Below, one piece after another: positions 27,411 to 37,312 of a stretch of 64,000 nucleotides of DNA (position 1 is its first letter; every line of letters starts with the position of its first letter). Below the pieces are notes generated by a model, which did no database searches, was not told the DNA's origin, and saw only the letters and a program-made list of their open reading frames with translations. The translations under genes and the position numbers were made by a program. Source of the stretch: an uncultured Prevotellaceae bacterium (GTDB lineage Bacteria > Bacteroidota > Bacteroidia > Bacteroidales > Bacteroidaceae); the NCBI GenBank assembly GCA_947166345.1, contig CAMVDU010000008.1, positions 18,275 through 82,274 of the forward strand, read 5' to 3'.

Positions 27411-27986
27411 CTATTTCAATAGGTAATCAGCCAATTTCTGGGTGGCTCTTGCACGATGGCTGATATGGTTTTTAATATCGTTTCCCAGTTCGGCAAAGGT
27501 CTTGTCATAACCATCAGGACGGAAGATAGGATCATAGCCAAAACCCGCTGCTCCGCTACGCTCATGTGTTATCTCACCGTTGACGATTCCTTCAAACTCT
27601 TTCACCTCTCCTTGTTGTATTAACGCGATAACAGTACGGAATCTTGCCTTACGATTGTTATAATTTGCTAATTCATGGAGAAGTTTGGTCATATTGGCCT
27701 CTGAGTCATGACCTTCACCTCCAGCATAGCGAGCACTATAGACACCTGGTGCACCATGAAGGGCTTCCACTTCCAGACCTGTATCATCAGCAAAGCAGTC
27801 CATGTGGTAATGGTCGTAGATGTATTGGGCCTTTTGAAGGGCGTTGGCCTCGAGCGTAGTGCCTGTCTCAGGGATATCCACATGACAGCCAATATCGCCC
27901 AGCGACAGCACCTCGATGTTGTCACCTAATATCTGACGTATCTCTTCCAGCTTATGCTGATTGTTTGTGGCAAACACAATTCTCAT
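27411..27986 (-). CDS. rdgB: XTP/dITP pyrophosphatase (Ham1/RdgB)
   Basis: 191 residues. House-cleaning enzyme that hydrolyses non-canonical purine NTPs. The start [16 protein letters not shown] (the lysine contacts phosphate), [20 protein letters not shown] and the C-terminal FGYDPIF and SHRARA motifs are all present. In the leuS operon, 16 bp after yitT. Confidence 0.95.
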   Translation of the reverse strand: MRIVFATNNQHKLEEIRQILGDNIEVLSLGDIGCHVDIPETGTTLEANALQKAQYIYDHYHMDCFADDTGLEVEALHGAPGVYSARYAGGEGHDSEANMTKLLHELANYNNRKARFRTVIALIQQGEVKEFEGIVNGEITHERSGAAGFGYDPIFRPDGYDKTFAELGNDIKNHISHRARATQKLADYLLK

Positions 27987-28002
27987 AGCGATAGCAGATT
28001 AT

Positions 28003-28938
28003 TTACTTTTCATTTTCTTTTTTCACTTTCACCTTAATCTGATCAAAACCTTCGCCAAAGACACCTATGACATTTGATTGCGATACAAAGGCATTGGGGT
28101 CAATCATTTTTATCAGGCGGAAGATGGTCAGACTTTCGTTTTTACGTGCCAGTATACAAAGCACTTTACGCTCTTGACCTGTGTACCAGCCATGAGCATC
28201 GAGGATGGTCACACCATGATCCATACGGGTTCCGATAGCATTGGCTATCTCTTGCCACTTTTCACTGAAAATGAGAAACTGTACTGATGAGCGCTGACGG
28301 TTCATAAGGAAGTCGAGAACTGTATTCTCGATAACCATCGTAGAGAGGCCAAACACCACCATGTGGGCACGATGCAACATATCGCCAAATTCCGAGATAA
28401 ACAGACAGCTGCCTACGATGATGAAGTCGAGCACGCTTAGTACTGTTCCTAAGGATACATCACGGAATTTGTTGACAGATGCAGCCACGATGTCTGTACC
28501 ACCTGTAGATCCATTGTTCAGAAACACGATGGCAAGTGCAGAACCTGTCATAGTACAACCCAGTACGAGTGACATGAAGTTCTGTCCTTCACCAAGGATT
28601 TTCACCAAATGACCTGCTTCATCGCGTGGCATAAGTGTCTGGAAAAAGCCCAGCAGAAAAGACAATACGACAATGGCGTAGATAGTCTTTGACAGGAACC
28701 GCCACCCCAGAATGCGTAGGGCTACGAAAAGCAGTCCTAAGTTGATGAGGAAATAGGTGTACTCGATATTGAAACCAGTGGCATAGAAGATGATGGCCGA
28801 GATACCTGTCACACCACCTGTTACAATCTCGTAAGGAAGAAGGAAGACGGTGAAACCAAAAGAATACAGAATGAGGCCCAGGGTTATGAAGACATAATCC
28901 TGAACCTCTTTGAGAATGAGTCTATGGTTTAACGTCAT
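28003..28938 (-). CDS. YitT family membrane protein (DUF161 + DUF2179)
   Basis: 311 residues. Five to six membrane helices with the repeated G-T-G pattern (VTGGVTGISAIIF and NNGSTGGTDIVA) are followed by the cytoplasmic DUF2179 domain (DHGVTILDAHGWYTGQERKVL, then ARKNE). Transported substrate is unknown. 5 bp after leuS. Confidence 0.88.
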   Translation of the reverse strand: MTLNHRLILKEVQDYVFITLGLILYSFGFTVFLLPYEIVTGGVTGISAIIFYATGFNIEYTYFLINLGLLFVALRILGWRFLSKTIYAIVVLSFLLGFFQTLMPRDEAGHLVKILGEGQNFMSLVLGCTMTGSALAIVFLNNGSTGGTDIVAASVNKFRDVSLGTVLSVLDFIIVGSCLFISEFGDMLHRAHMVVFGLSTMVIENTVLDFLMNRQRSSVQFLIFSEKWQEIANAIGTRMDHGVTILDAHGWYTGQERKVLCILARKNESLTIFRLIKMIDPNAFVSQSNVIGVFGEGFDQIKVKVKKENEK

Positions 28939-28943
28939 AGTCT

Positions 28944-31757
28944 TTATTTAAGCACCAGATTCACCATACGCTTTGGTACGATGATAACCTTGAAGATTTG
29001 TTTGCCCTCTACGTATTTAGCAGTACGTTCGTCGGCCCGTACGGCAGCCTCAATGGTCTGGTTGTCAGCATTGGCAGGGAAGGCCATATCGAAGCGGGTC
29101 TTGCCGTTAAAGGCTACACCCATCTTCACCTGACTCTCTACCAGATACTGCTCATCCCATCCAGGCCATTTAGCATCGCAAACGCTACCCTGCTCGCCCA
29201 TCATCTCCCAGAGTTCTTCTGCGATATGTGGAGCAAATGGAGCAATGAGGATGACGAGGGTCTTCAGCATCTCCTTATTCTTGCACTTCTGCTGCGAGAG
29301 TTCATTCACACAGATCATAAAGGCAGAGATAGAGGTGTTATAGCTGAAGGTCTCGATATCCTGACTTACCTTCTTGATGAGTTTGTGGACACTCTTCAGA
29401 TTATCAGGAGTAGCCTCACCCTCGAAACCATTCTGGTAGAGATTCCAGAACTTGCGGAGGAAGCGATGGCAGCCGTCAATGCCATTGGTATCCCAAGGTT
29501 TAGACTGTTCCACAGGACCCAGGAACATTTCATAGAGACGCAGGGTGTCGGCACCATACTTCTCGACAATCATATCTGGGTTGACCACATTGAACATCGA
29601 CTTGGACATCTTTTCAATCGCCCAGCCACAAACGTATTTACCATTCTCAAGGATGAACTCAGCGTTCTCATATTCAGGGCGCCAAGCCTTGAAGGCCTCA
29701 ATGTCGAGTACATCAGCAGAAACGATGTTGACATCCACGTGGATAGGAGTGGTGGTGTACTTGTCCTTCAGGCCGAAGCTGACAAACTTACCCTTATCTG
29801 CACCCTCATCCTCGATACGATAGACGAAGTTAGAGCGTCCCTGAATCATACCCTGGTTGACCAGCTTCTTGAAGGGCTCATCCTCGCAAGAATAGCCAGA
29901 GTCATACAGGAACTTGTTCCAGAAACGAGAATAGATCAAGTGACCTGTTGCGTGCTCAGTACCACCAACGTAGAGATCGACATTGCGCCAGTACTCGTCA
30001 GCATCACGACTGACAAGGGCCTTCTCGTTCTTGGGATCCATATAGCGCAGATAGTAAGCGCTTGAACCAGCAAAACCAGGCATTGTGTTTAGCTCCAATG
30101 GGAAGACAGACTTATTGTCGATAAGCGACTTATCGACCACACTATCGGTCTTGGTATCCCAAGCCCACATCTTAGCGCGACCCAATGGGGGCTCGCCAGT
30201 TTCTGTAGGCTTATATTCGTCGATTTCAGGCAGTTCCAGAGGCAGACACTCCTTGGGAATCATATAAGGCATATCGTCCTTGTAGTAAACAGGGAACGGC
30301 TCACCCCAATAGCGCTGACGAGAGAATATAGCGTCACGCAGGCGATAATTCACCTTTACCCTACCCAATCCTTGCTCTGTCACGAACTTTTTGGTAGCTG
30401 CAATAGCCTCCTTCACAGTAAGTCCGTTGAGGCTGAACTTGGCGCTTGCGGAGTTACACATGATACCCTCTTTGGCATCATAGCTCTCTTCAGACACATC
30501 AGCACCTTCAATCAGTGGGATAATAGGCAGATTAAAGTGCTTGGCGAAGGCATAGTCACGAGAGTCGTGAGCAGGTACGGCCATGATAGCACCAGTACCA
30601 TAACCAGCCAATACATATTCTGCAATCCAGATGGGGATCTTTTCGCCTGTGAAAGGATTGATGGCATAGCTACCAGAGAATACACCAGTAACCTTGTGGT
30701 CCATCTGACGATCACGCTCTGTGCGCTTCTTCACATAATCAAGGTACTTTTCAACCTCCTCCTTCTGCTCAGGCGTTGTCAGTTCAGCTACGAGATCACT
30801 CTCAGGAGCCAGCACCATAAACGTCACACCAAACATCGTATCGGCACGAGTGGTGAAAATGGTGAAGTGCTTATCGCTGTCAGCTACATTGAATTCAACC
30901 TCAGTACCCTCAGAGCGACCAATCCAGTTGCGCTGGGTTTCTTTCAGCGAATCCGTCCAGTCAATCTCCTCCAGGCCATCAAGCAGTCTCTGGGCATAGG
31001 CCGATACACGCAGACACCACTGGCGCATTTTTTTCTGTACCACAGGATAGCCTCCACGAACGCTGACGCCGTCAACGACTTCGTCGTTGGCGAGCACAGT
31101 ACCCAGTTTTGGACACCAGTTCACCATCGTATCAGCCAGATAGGCAATACGATAGTTCATCAGTACCTCCTGCTTCTTCTTCTCTGAGAAGCCAGCCCAG
31201 TCTGAAGCCGTAAAGTGCAACTCTTCAGTACCCAAAGCGTTACAGTTTTCAGTACCCATCAGCTCGAAGTGCTCAATCAACTTAATCGTTGGTTGTGCCT
31301 TATGTGATGACAGACTAAAGTATGATTTAAACATACGTTGGAAAGCCCACTGTGTCCACTTGTAGTAGATGGGGTCACAGGTGCGGACCTCACGTTCCCA
31401 GTCGAACGAGAAACCAATCTTGTCCAACTGTGAACGATAGCGGTTGATATTTTCGAATGTTGTTTTCTCAGGATGCTGACCAGTCTGGATAGCATACTGC
31501 TCGGCAGGCAGTCCGTAAGCGTCGTAACCCATGGGGTTCAACACGTTGAAACCCTGCTGACGCTTGTAGCGGGCATAGATATCCGAGGCGATATAACCTA
31601 AGGGATGACCCACATGCAAGCCAGCACCACTAGGGTAGGGGAACATGTTTAGCACGTAGAACTTCTTCTTCTTTTCATCCTCAACTACGCGATAAGTGCC
31701 ATTCTCTACCCATCGCTTCTGCCATTTCTGTTCAATGGCTCTGAAATTGTATTCCAT
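28944..31757 (-). CDS. leuS: Leucyl-tRNA synthetase
   Basis: 937 residues, class I synthetase. The HIGH-like motif is GLHVGHPLG (H48-H51) and the KMSKS loop is EKMSKSMFN (about 714-718). An editing domain with the T-rich signature [14 protein letters not shown] lies in the middle, and the anticodon-binding and C-terminal domains are complete. First gene of a seven-gene minus-strand operon (leuS-yitT-rdgB-porZ-like-gtrC/A/B). Confidence 0.97.
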   Translation of the reverse strand: MEYNFRAIEQKWQKRWVENGTYRVVEDEKKKKFYVLNMFPYPSGAGLHVGHPLGYIASDIYARYKRQQGFNVLNPMGYDAYGLPAEQYAIQTGQHPEKTTFENINRYRSQLDKIGFSFDWEREVRTCDPIYYKWTQWAFQRMFKSYFSLSSHKAQPTIKLIEHFELMGTENCNALGTEELHFTASDWAGFSEKKKQEVLMNYRIAYLADTMVNWCPKLGTVLANDEVVDGVSVRGGYPVVQKKMRQWCLRVSAYAQRLLDGLEEIDWTDSLKETQRNWIGRSEGTEVEFNVADSDKHFTIFTTRADTMFGVTFMVLAPESDLVAELTTPEQKEEVEKYLDYVKKRTERDRQMDHKVTGVFSGSYAINPFTGEKIPIWIAEYVLAGYGTGAIMAVPAHDSRDYAFAKHFNLPIIPLIEGADVSEESYDAKEGIMCNSASAKFSLNGLTVKEAIAATKKFVTEQGLGRVKVNYRLRDAIFSRQRYWGEPFPVYYKDDMPYMIPKECLPLELPEIDEYKPTETGEPPLGRAKMWAWDTKTDSVVDKSLIDNKSVFPLELNTMPGFAGSSAYYLRYMDPKNEKALVSRDADEYWRNVDLYVGGTEHATGHLIYSRFWNKFLYDSGYSCEDEPFKKLVNQGMIQGRSNFVYRIEDEGADKGKFVSFGLKDKYTTTPIHVDVNIVSADVLDIEAFKAWRPEYENAEFILENGKYVCGWAIEKMSKSMFNVVNPDMIVEKYGADTLRLYEMFLGPVEQSKPWDTNGIDGCHRFLRKFWNLYQNGFEGEATPDNLKSVHKLIKKVSQDIETFSYNTSISAFMICVNELSQQKCKNKEMLKTLVILIAPFAPHIAEELWEMMGEQGSVCDAKWPGWDEQYLVESQVKMGVAFNGKTRFDMAFPANADNQTIEAAVRADERTAKYVEGKQIFKVIIVPKRMVNLVLK

Positions 31758-31804
31758 ATTGTGATATTTTTGTTATTTTCTGTTGTGTCTATTAATCCAA
31801 TCTG

Positions 31805-31835
31805 CAAAGATACGTCTTTTTTCTGAAATGACAAA
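31805..31835 (-). promoter_or_regulatory. leuS operon promoter
   Basis: TTTG (31832-31835), 19-nt gap, TATCTTTG (31805-31812) on the minus strand. Confidence 0.85.
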
Positions 31836-31850
31836 AACAATAATCCGATT

Positions 31851-31882
31851 TTTGGTCTTTTACAAACTTTTTCGTACTTTTG
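31851..31882 (+). promoter_or_regulatory. LOG promoter abutting the start codon
   Basis: TTTG (31851-31854), 20-nt gap, TACTTTTG (31875-31882). The ATG begins only 5 nt after the box, so the transcript is expected to be leaderless or nearly so. Confidence 0.8.
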
Positions 31883-31886
31883 CACC

Positions 31887-32438
31887 ATGAAACTGTGTAT
31901 TTTCTGTTCTGCAAACCAGAACATCGATCATGTCTTTTTCCAAAAGACAGAGGAATTAGGTCGTTGGGCTGCCCTCAACGGACACACCATTGTGTTTGGA
32001 GGTGTGAATCAAGGTTTGATGGAGTGTGTTGCAAAAGCTGCGAAAGCTGCTGGAGGTCGTACCATTGGGGTTGTTCCTCGTATCATTGAGAAAAGCGGAC
32101 GTATCTCATTCTATGTAGATGATGTGATCTTTTGCAACAACCTGAATGAGCGCAAACAGCTGATGGAGGAACAAAGTGATGTTTTTATTGCCTTGTCTGG
32201 TGGAATAGGCACACTGGATGAGATATTTACGATAGCAGCGGCAAGCACAATAGGTTATCATCAAAAGCCCGTAATCCTTTATAATATCAATGGCTTTTGG
32301 GATTCATTGATAGCCTTGCTCAATGATTTGGAGGAACGAAAAATGATGCGTGGTCACTGGAGAGATTATATTCATGTAGCCTCAACAACTGATGATATCA
32401 ATGTCATTCTCTCGAAGCGTTTAATACAAACACTTTGA
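31887..32438 (+). CDS. LOG family nucleotide 5'-monophosphate nucleosidase
   Basis: 183 residues, Rossmann fold (TIGR00730/YvdD type), hydrolysing the N-glycosidic bond of nucleoside monophosphates (cytokinin-activating in plants). VFGGVNQGLM, NERKQLM (R89) and the signature SGGIGTLDE (E112) are present. The first position of the usual PGGxGT motif is Ser instead of Pro. The start is firm because MKLCIFCSANQN is the family N-terminus. The last codons form one arm of an inverted repeat with array C. Confidence 0.88.
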   Translation: MKLCIFCSANQNIDHVFFQKTEELGRWAALNGHTIVFGGVNQGLMECVAKAAKAAGGRTIGVVPRIIEKSGRISFYVDDVIFCNNLNERKQLMEEQSDVFIALSGGIGTLDEIFTIAAASTIGYHQKPVILYNINGFWDSLIALLNDLEERKMMRGHWRDYIHVASTTDDINVILSKRLIQTL

Positions 32439-32480
32439 GTGAATGACGCAAACGCTCCGAGAGAATGACGCAAACGCTCC
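32405..32480. repeat. 22-bp direct repeat C with inverted arm in LOG gene
   Basis: GAATGACGCAAACGCTCC at 32441 and again at 32463 (22-bp pitch). The 18-mer starting AAACGCTCCGAG (32450-32467) is the complement, 17 of 18 bases, of 32405-32422, which encodes the end of the LOG protein. Confidence 0.85.
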
Positions 32481-32484
32481 AATC

Positions 32485-33432
32485 TTAGTAAATCAGCTCT
32501 TTCTTCATTTGCTCACCAAAATCGATGTTCACATAGTTGTTGATACTCTCGCAAGCCTTTGACGAGAAACGAAGAGCGCTGTTGATGACTTCGTCCCATT
32601 GCTTTTCAGTGAGTCCCTCTTCAATAACTCTGCGTGTGATACCATTTTGAATCATACCATAAACAAAGCCGGCATTAAAATTGTCGCCCGCACCAATAGT
32701 GCTTACTACTTTGGTGGCCTTAATGATAGGATACTGTTTCTTGAAACCTCCTTCAGCCCGTAGTTCTACTGGTTTATCGCCCTGAGTAAAGATAAACTTC
32801 TTGGTATAGAAAGCAATCTGTGAACGGTAGATAGCATCGGGATCGGTCTTGTTGAACATCACTTCAAAGTCTTCTTTCGAACCACGCACAATATCTGCAT
32901 ATTCCAGGTTTTCCAGAAAATTGGGAGTCAGTTTCAACACCTCGTTTTTATGAGACGAACGGAAGTTGACATCATAATAGAGGATAGCTCCTCTGCTACG
33001 TGCATATTCCAGAAATCCAGTTACTTGTGGACGTATGACAGGATTCACAGCATAATAAGAACCAAACATGACGATATCGTCTTTGTTGACTTCTGGATAG
33101 TTAAATTCCAGTCGGTCGTTGGGATGATCTTTATAAAAGATATAATCGGCATCATTGGAATCATTTAGAAAAGCCAACGAAATGGGTGATTTGGAATCGG
33201 GATATACGTTGACACACGATGTTTCTACTCCGTTCTCCTGTAAAAACGATATGATGCGCTGTCCCACACGGTCATGACCAGTCTCACTGATAAAGGCTGC
33301 ATTGACACCTGAACGTCCCAACGATATTAAACTATTGTATACAGAGCCTCCTGGTACAGCACCGATAGGCTGATCATCCTTAAAAATAATGTCGAGTACA
33401 GTTTCGCCTATACCCACAACACGTCTTATCAT
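32485..33432 (-). CDS. PfkB-family carbohydrate kinase
   Basis: 315 residues from ATG 33432 (MIRRVVGIGETVLDII). Substrate-binding GAVPGGSVYNSLISLGR and the anion-hole/catalytic STIGAGDNFNAGF are intact. Fructokinase/ribokinase-like; the sugar cannot be assigned. The upstream ATG at 33525 would start before the promoter (33455-33485), which rules it out. Confidence 0.9.
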   Translation of the reverse strand: MIRRVVGIGETVLDIIFKDDQPIGAVPGGSVYNSLISLGRSGVNAAFISETGHDRVGQRIISFLQENGVETSCVNVYPDSKSPISLAFLNDSNDADYIFYKDHPNDRLEFNYPEVNKDDIVMFGSYYAVNPVIRPQVTGFLEYARSRGAILYYDVNFRSSHKNEVLKLTPNFLENLEYADIVRGSKEDFEVMFNKTDPDAIYRSQIAFYTKKFIFTQGDKPVELRAEGGFKKQYPIIKATKVVSTIGAGDNFNAGFVYGMIQNGITRRVIEEGLTEKQWDEVINSALRFSSKACESINNYVNIDFGEQMKKELIY

Positions 33433-33454
33433 AACTTTTTCTATTTTGTAGGTG

Positions 33455-33485
33455 CAAAGGTACGAAAAAGGAGTGAAATGACAAA
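33455..33485 (-). promoter_or_regulatory. Promoter of PfkB kinase gene
   Basis: TTTG (33482-33485), 19-nt gap, TACCTTTG (33455-33462) on the minus strand. Confidence 0.85.
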
Positions 33486-33545
33486 GAAAGTGGAATTTTT
33501 TATTGCTTTCTAAGACTATTGACACTTAATTTCATTTTTTTTGGT

Positions 33546-33553
33546 TAATTTTG
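33546..33553 (+). promoter_or_regulatory. -7 box of M16 peptidase gene
   Basis: TAATTTTG ending 9 nt before the ATG at 33563, giving a predicted leader of only about 6 nt. No -33 TTTG at ideal spacing. Confidence 0.5.
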
Positions 33554-33562
33554 CAACCCGAT

Positions 33563-34780
33563 ATGGATTATCAAGTATGTCAATTAGATAACGGACTGCG
33601 TGTCGTGTGTTTGCCCTCAGAGGCTGAGGTCGTTTATTGTGGTATTGGCGTCAAGGCAGGAACACGTCATGAGCAGACGGGTGAGGAAGGACTGGCCCAT
33701 TTCTGTGAGCATCTTTCCTTCAAAGGCACAGAGAAGCGCTCTGCCGTACAGATTATCAACGCCATTGAGGGTTTGGGTGGAGAACTCAATGCTTTCACGA
33801 ACAAGGAAGATACAGTGTATTACTGTGCCATCCAGCGTCAGCATTTCATGAAAGCTGTCGATGTGCTTTGTGATATCGTTTTCAATAGCGTTTTTCCGCA
33901 GGAGGAGGTGGAAAAAGAACGTGAGGTGGTGTGTGAGGAGATTGAGAGCTATGAGGACACACCAGCCGAACTGATATACGACGAGTTTGAAAACTTGATT
34001 TTCGAAGACCATCCCCTGGGTCATAATATACTGGGTTCAGTCAAACAAGTCAGAGGTTATACCTCTGATGATGCCCATCGTTTTACTCGTCAGTATTATC
34101 GTCCAGAAAACTGCATCTTCTTTGTCAGTGGCAAAATTAACTTCAAACAACTGATTAAAGTCTTGGGCACCATCAATGGTCAGGAACAAGTAGAAAAGCA
34201 AAAAGACAAAGTTTTGCCAGAGGACTTGGAAAACAAGACTATCGTTCGCAATCGTGGCACCCATCAGGCTCATGTGATGATGGGCTGTCGTGCTTTTGCC
34301 GCTGATGATATTCGTCGATGGGCATTATATCTGCTCAACAATATCTTGGGTGGACCAGGACTTAATTCGCGATTGAACCTCTCACTTAGAGAACGTCACG
34401 GATTGGTTTATAATGTTGAAAGTACGATGGTCAGCTACAGCGATGCTGGAATGTGGTCAGTCTATTTTGGCTGTGATTCTGCAGATGTAAAAAAGTGTAT
34501 GCGGTTGGTGCGTAGAGAGTTAGACAAACTGATGCAAACCCCACTGACCTGTGCCCAGCTGAAAAGTGCCAAACGACAGTTGCAGGGACAGTTGGCTATT
34601 GCTGCAGATAGTCGCGAACAGTTTGCCCTTGATTTTGCCAAGAACTACCTGCATTCAGGTAAGTTGCGCGACCTCTCAGACATCATGCGTCATATCGATG
34701 TTCTAACAGCGAATGATCTTCAGCAGGTCGCTCAGTATCTCTTTGATGAACAACGTATAACAACGCTGATATACCAATAA
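33563..34780 (+). CDS. M16 family zinc metallopeptidase (pitrilysin/PqqL type)
   Basis: 405 residues, single full-length M16 unit. The inverted zinc motif is HFCEH (H46, E49, H50); the distal glutamate lies in EREVVCEEIESYED. The second, inactive half contains RGTHQAHVMMGCRAF and SRLNLSLRERHGLVYNVEST. No signal peptide, so cytoplasmic as read. The frame can be extended to a TTG at 33551, but that lies in the promoter box. Confidence 0.92.
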   Translation: MDYQVCQLDNGLRVVCLPSEAEVVYCGIGVKAGTRHEQTGEEGLAHFCEHLSFKGTEKRSAVQIINAIEGLGGELNAFTNKEDTVYYCAIQRQHFMKAVDVLCDIVFNSVFPQEEVEKEREVVCEEIESYEDTPAELIYDEFENLIFEDHPLGHNILGSVKQVRGYTSDDAHRFTRQYYRPENCIFFVSGKINFKQLIKVLGTINGQEQVEKQKDKVLPEDLENKTIVRNRGTHQAHVMMGCRAFAADDIRRWALYLLNNILGGPGLNSRLNLSLRERHGLVYNVESTMVSYSDAGMWSVYFGCDSADVKKCMRLVRRELDKLMQTPLTCAQLKSAKRQLQGQLAIAADSREQFALDFAKNYLHSGKLRDLSDIMRHIDVLTANDLQQVAQYLFDEQRITTLIYQ

Positions 34781-34823
34781 GAGAGGCATGTGAGACTTAA
34801 ATAAAACTAAATTTTGGGGCATT

Positions 34824-34857
34824 TTTGCTAAGTGTCGATAGAAAATGCGTAATTTTG
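34824..34857 (+). promoter_or_regulatory. Promoter of FKBP operon
   Basis: TTTG (34824-34827), 22-nt gap, TAATTTTG (34850-34857). Confidence 0.55.
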
Positions 34858-34889
34858 CATGATTTTTTAATAAATAATTAAACAGAATA

Positions 34890-35495
34890 ATGGATAAAGT
34901 GAGCTATGCCCTTGGATTGGGCATCGGACAACAGTTGGCACAAATGGGTGCTACCGATTTGAATGTAGATGATTTTGCACAGTCAATCAAAGACGTGCTG
35001 GCAGGTAACGAGTTGAAGGTGTCGCATCGCGAAGCCCAGCAGATTGTGCAGGACTATTTCGCCAAGAAAGAAGAAAAACTCAACGCTGAGCGTGCAGCCA
35101 AAGGAAAGGCCGCCAAGGAAGAGGGTGAGAAATATCTGGCACTCAATGCCAAGAAAGAAGGTGTGATCACACTGCCCAGTGGTTTGCAGTATCAGGTGTT
35201 GAAGGAAGGTAACGGCAAGAAGCCTTCTGCTAAGGATTCAGTGAAGTGTCATTATGAGGGCTTCCTCATCGATGGTACTGTGTTCGACTCCAGCGTACAG
35301 CGTGGCGAACCTGCTACCTTCGGTCTGCAGCAGGTCATCGCAGGATGGACAGAAGGTCTGCAGCTAATGCAGGAGGGTGCCAAGTATCGTTTCTTCATCC
35401 CCTATCGTCTGGCTTATGGCGAAGGTGGTGCAGGTGCAATGATTCCTCCTTTTGCAACTCTGATTTTTGACGTTGAACTGATAGAAGTCGTATAA
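34890..35495 (+). CDS. FKBP-type peptidyl-prolyl isomerase, cytoplasmic
   Basis: 201 residues. An N-terminal helical dimerisation region (MDKVSYALGLGIGQQLAQMG) and a long charged helix lead to the FKBP domain (LPSGLQYQVLKEGNG ... YEGFLIDGTVFDSSVQRGEPATF ... PYRLAYGEGGAG). No signal peptide, in contrast to its two downstream paralogs. FklB/Mip-like architecture. First of three tandem FKBP genes; 14 bp to the next. Confidence 0.93.
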   Translation: MDKVSYALGLGIGQQLAQMGATDLNVDDFAQSIKDVLAGNELKVSHREAQQIVQDYFAKKEEKLNAERAAKGKAAKEEGEKYLALNAKKEGVITLPSGLQYQVLKEGNGKKPSAKDSVKCHYEGFLIDGTVFDSSVQRGEPATFGLQQVIAGWTEGLQLMQEGAKYRFFIPYRLAYGEGGAGAMIPPFATLIFDVELIEVV

Positions 35496-35509
35496 TTTTT
35501 TAGATACAA

Positions 35510-36385
35510 ATGAAAAAGATTGTTTCTTCAACCATTATGGTTGTCACCGCTGCGCTGATGTTTTCGTGCGGCAACACCAATCCCAAAGTAAAGCTTAGAA
35601 ATACTGTGGACTCTTTGAGTTATGCTTATGGTGTAAAGTATACTAATGGTCTTCGCGGTTATCTTGAACAGCAGGCTCATATCGATTCTATTTATATGAG
35701 TGAGTTCTATAAAGGTGTAATGGATGGCTTTAAGGCTGGTAATGACAAGAAGCGTAATGCTTATTATTGGGGTCTTCAAATAGGTCAGCGTGCCAATGAG
35801 ATTCTTATGGAAAGGGATGCCGAGCTTACGTCTAAAGACTCTGTGCCTTTTCTGTCGCGTGATAAGTTCATAGCTGGTTTCATCAATGGTGCCAGAGAAC
35901 AAGGTGTTCAGTTGGATTCTCGCCAGATAGACTCACTGATTACTTTCATTGGTCAGAAGATAGCCAGCGATAATCGCGAGAAAGTATTGAATGAGAAGAA
36001 AAAAGCCAGCGTTGACTATATGACAAAGAAAGCCAAGACGGCAGGTATCAACAAGCTCCCTGGTGGCGTGCTCTATAAGGTCATCAAGCAGGGTTCTGGT
36101 AAGATTCCCACACTTGGTGCTGTTGTAAAAGTAAAGTATGAAGGTAAATTGCCAGATGGAACCGTTTTTGATACGACAGACAAACGTGGTGGCCAGCCTG
36201 CAGAGTTCCGTACTGATGGTGTGATTCCTGGTTGGACACAGGTGCTGACAAATATGCCTGTAGGTTCTGTTTGGCAGGTGTTTATTCCTCAGGAGCAAGC
36301 TTATGGTGAGAGAGGCTACTATAATATCCCTCCCTATTCGGCATTGGAGTTTACAATGGAACTGGTCGATGTTGTCGAGCCTTAA
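35510..36385 (+). CDS. FKBP-type peptidyl-prolyl isomerase, lipoprotein
   Basis: 291 residues. The lipoprotein signal MKKIVSSTIMVVTAALMFSCG has its lipobox cysteine at 20. A helical N-terminal domain (VDSLSYAYGVKYTNGLRGYL) and the FKBP core (LPGGVLYKVIKQGSG, GTVFDTTDKRGGQPAEF, PQEQAYGERGYYNIPPYSAL) follow. Predicted envelope-anchored folding helper. Diverged from its neighbours, so an old duplication. Confidence 0.93.
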   Translation: MKKIVSSTIMVVTAALMFSCGNTNPKVKLRNTVDSLSYAYGVKYTNGLRGYLEQQAHIDSIYMSEFYKGVMDGFKAGNDKKRNAYYWGLQIGQRANEILMERDAELTSKDSVPFLSRDKFIAGFINGAREQGVQLDSRQIDSLITFIGQKIASDNREKVLNEKKKASVDYMTKKAKTAGINKLPGGVLYKVIKQGSGKIPTLGAVVKVKYEGKLPDGTVFDTTDKRGGQPAEFRTDGVIPGWTQVLTNMPVGSVWQVFIPQEQAYGERGYYNIPPYSALEFTMELVDVVEP

Positions 36386-36400
36386 ACAAATCATGATAAT

Positions 36401-37306
36401 ATGAAAAAGTCTTTGTTTCTTTTAGCTCTGGCCATTGTTGCTAGTGCTTCATTAACTCCCGCTGCGGCAGGAAAGAAAAAGGATAAGAAAAAGCAAGAAC
36501 ACTGTGCTGAAGCATGTTGTCAGCCTGTGCAGTTGTTGAGTTCGAGTGATTCTGCCAGCTATGCAGCAGGTCAGGCAATGACAGAGGGTCTGATTCCCTA
36601 TCTGACGCAGCGTCTGAACGTCGATACGGCATATATGGCTGACTTTGTCAAAGGTTTCCGTGAGGCAATAGATAAGGCCGATGACCCTGCAGCGAAGGCT
36701 CGTATCGCAGGTATGCAGATTGCCGATCAGGTGTTAAGCGGTATTTTCCCTCAGGCTGCAGCTGATTTCTCTGAAACCCCAGATTCCATCACCAAGCAGT
36801 TGTTCGTACGCGGTTTTACCGATATCCTCCTGAACGACACTACTGTAATGACGCAGCAGAAGGCACAGGAGTTGTTTAATACCAAGCGTGAGGCAGCCAA
36901 GACCTTGAAGATAGAAAAAGCCACAGCGGCTGGTCGTCAATTCCTGGCAGAAAACGCTCTGAAGGAAGGTGTTATCACCACTCCCAGTGGTCTGCAGTAC
37001 AAGGTGCTGACGCAAGGAACGGGTGATGTGCCCCAGAAGACTGACAAGGTGAAAGTGCACTACGAGGGTCGTCTTATCGATGGTACCGTCTTCGACGCTT
37101 CCACCAAGCATGGTACTGAGCCAGCCACTTTCCGTGCCGATCAGGTTATCAAAGGATGGACTGAGGCCCTGACAATGATGCCCGTAGGATCGAAATGGGA
37201 ACTCTATATTCCCCAGAATCTGGCCTATGGCGAGCGTCAGGCCGGACAGATTCCTCCATACTCTACGCTTATCTTCCAGGTAGAGCTGCTTGGTATCGAA
37301 AAATAA
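36401..37306 (+). CDS. FKBP-type peptidyl-prolyl isomerase, exported
   Basis: 301 residues. A signal peptide (MKKSLFLLALAIVASASLTP) is followed by a Lys-rich stretch and an unusual HCAEACCQP cysteine cluster near residues 33-41. The helical domain (SDSASYAAGQAMTEGLIPYL) and FKBP core (TPSGLQYKVLTQGTG, GTVFDASTKHGTEPATF, PQNLAYGERQAGQIPPYS) follow. Third of the tandem set; the C26/M19 fusion starts 6 bp downstream. Confidence 0.93.
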   Translation: MKKSLFLLALAIVASASLTPAAAGKKKDKKKQEHCAEACCQPVQLLSSSDSASYAAGQAMTEGLIPYLTQRLNVDTAYMADFVKGFREAIDKADDPAAKARIAGMQIADQVLSGIFPQAAADFSETPDSITKQLFVRGFTDILLNDTTVMTQQKAQELFNTKREAAKTLKIEKATAAGRQFLAENALKEGVITTPSGLQYKVLTQGTGDVPQKTDKVKVHYEGRLIDGTVFDASTKHGTEPATFRADQVIKGWTEALTMMPVGSKWELYIPQNLAYGERQAGQIPPYSTLIFQVELLGIEK

Positions 37307-37312
37307 AACGAT

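Noticed and set aside
32405..32480. Array C as a simple rho-independent terminator
   Set aside because: The loop is 27 nt and no U-tract follows; the 22-bp direct repeat is the stronger signal.
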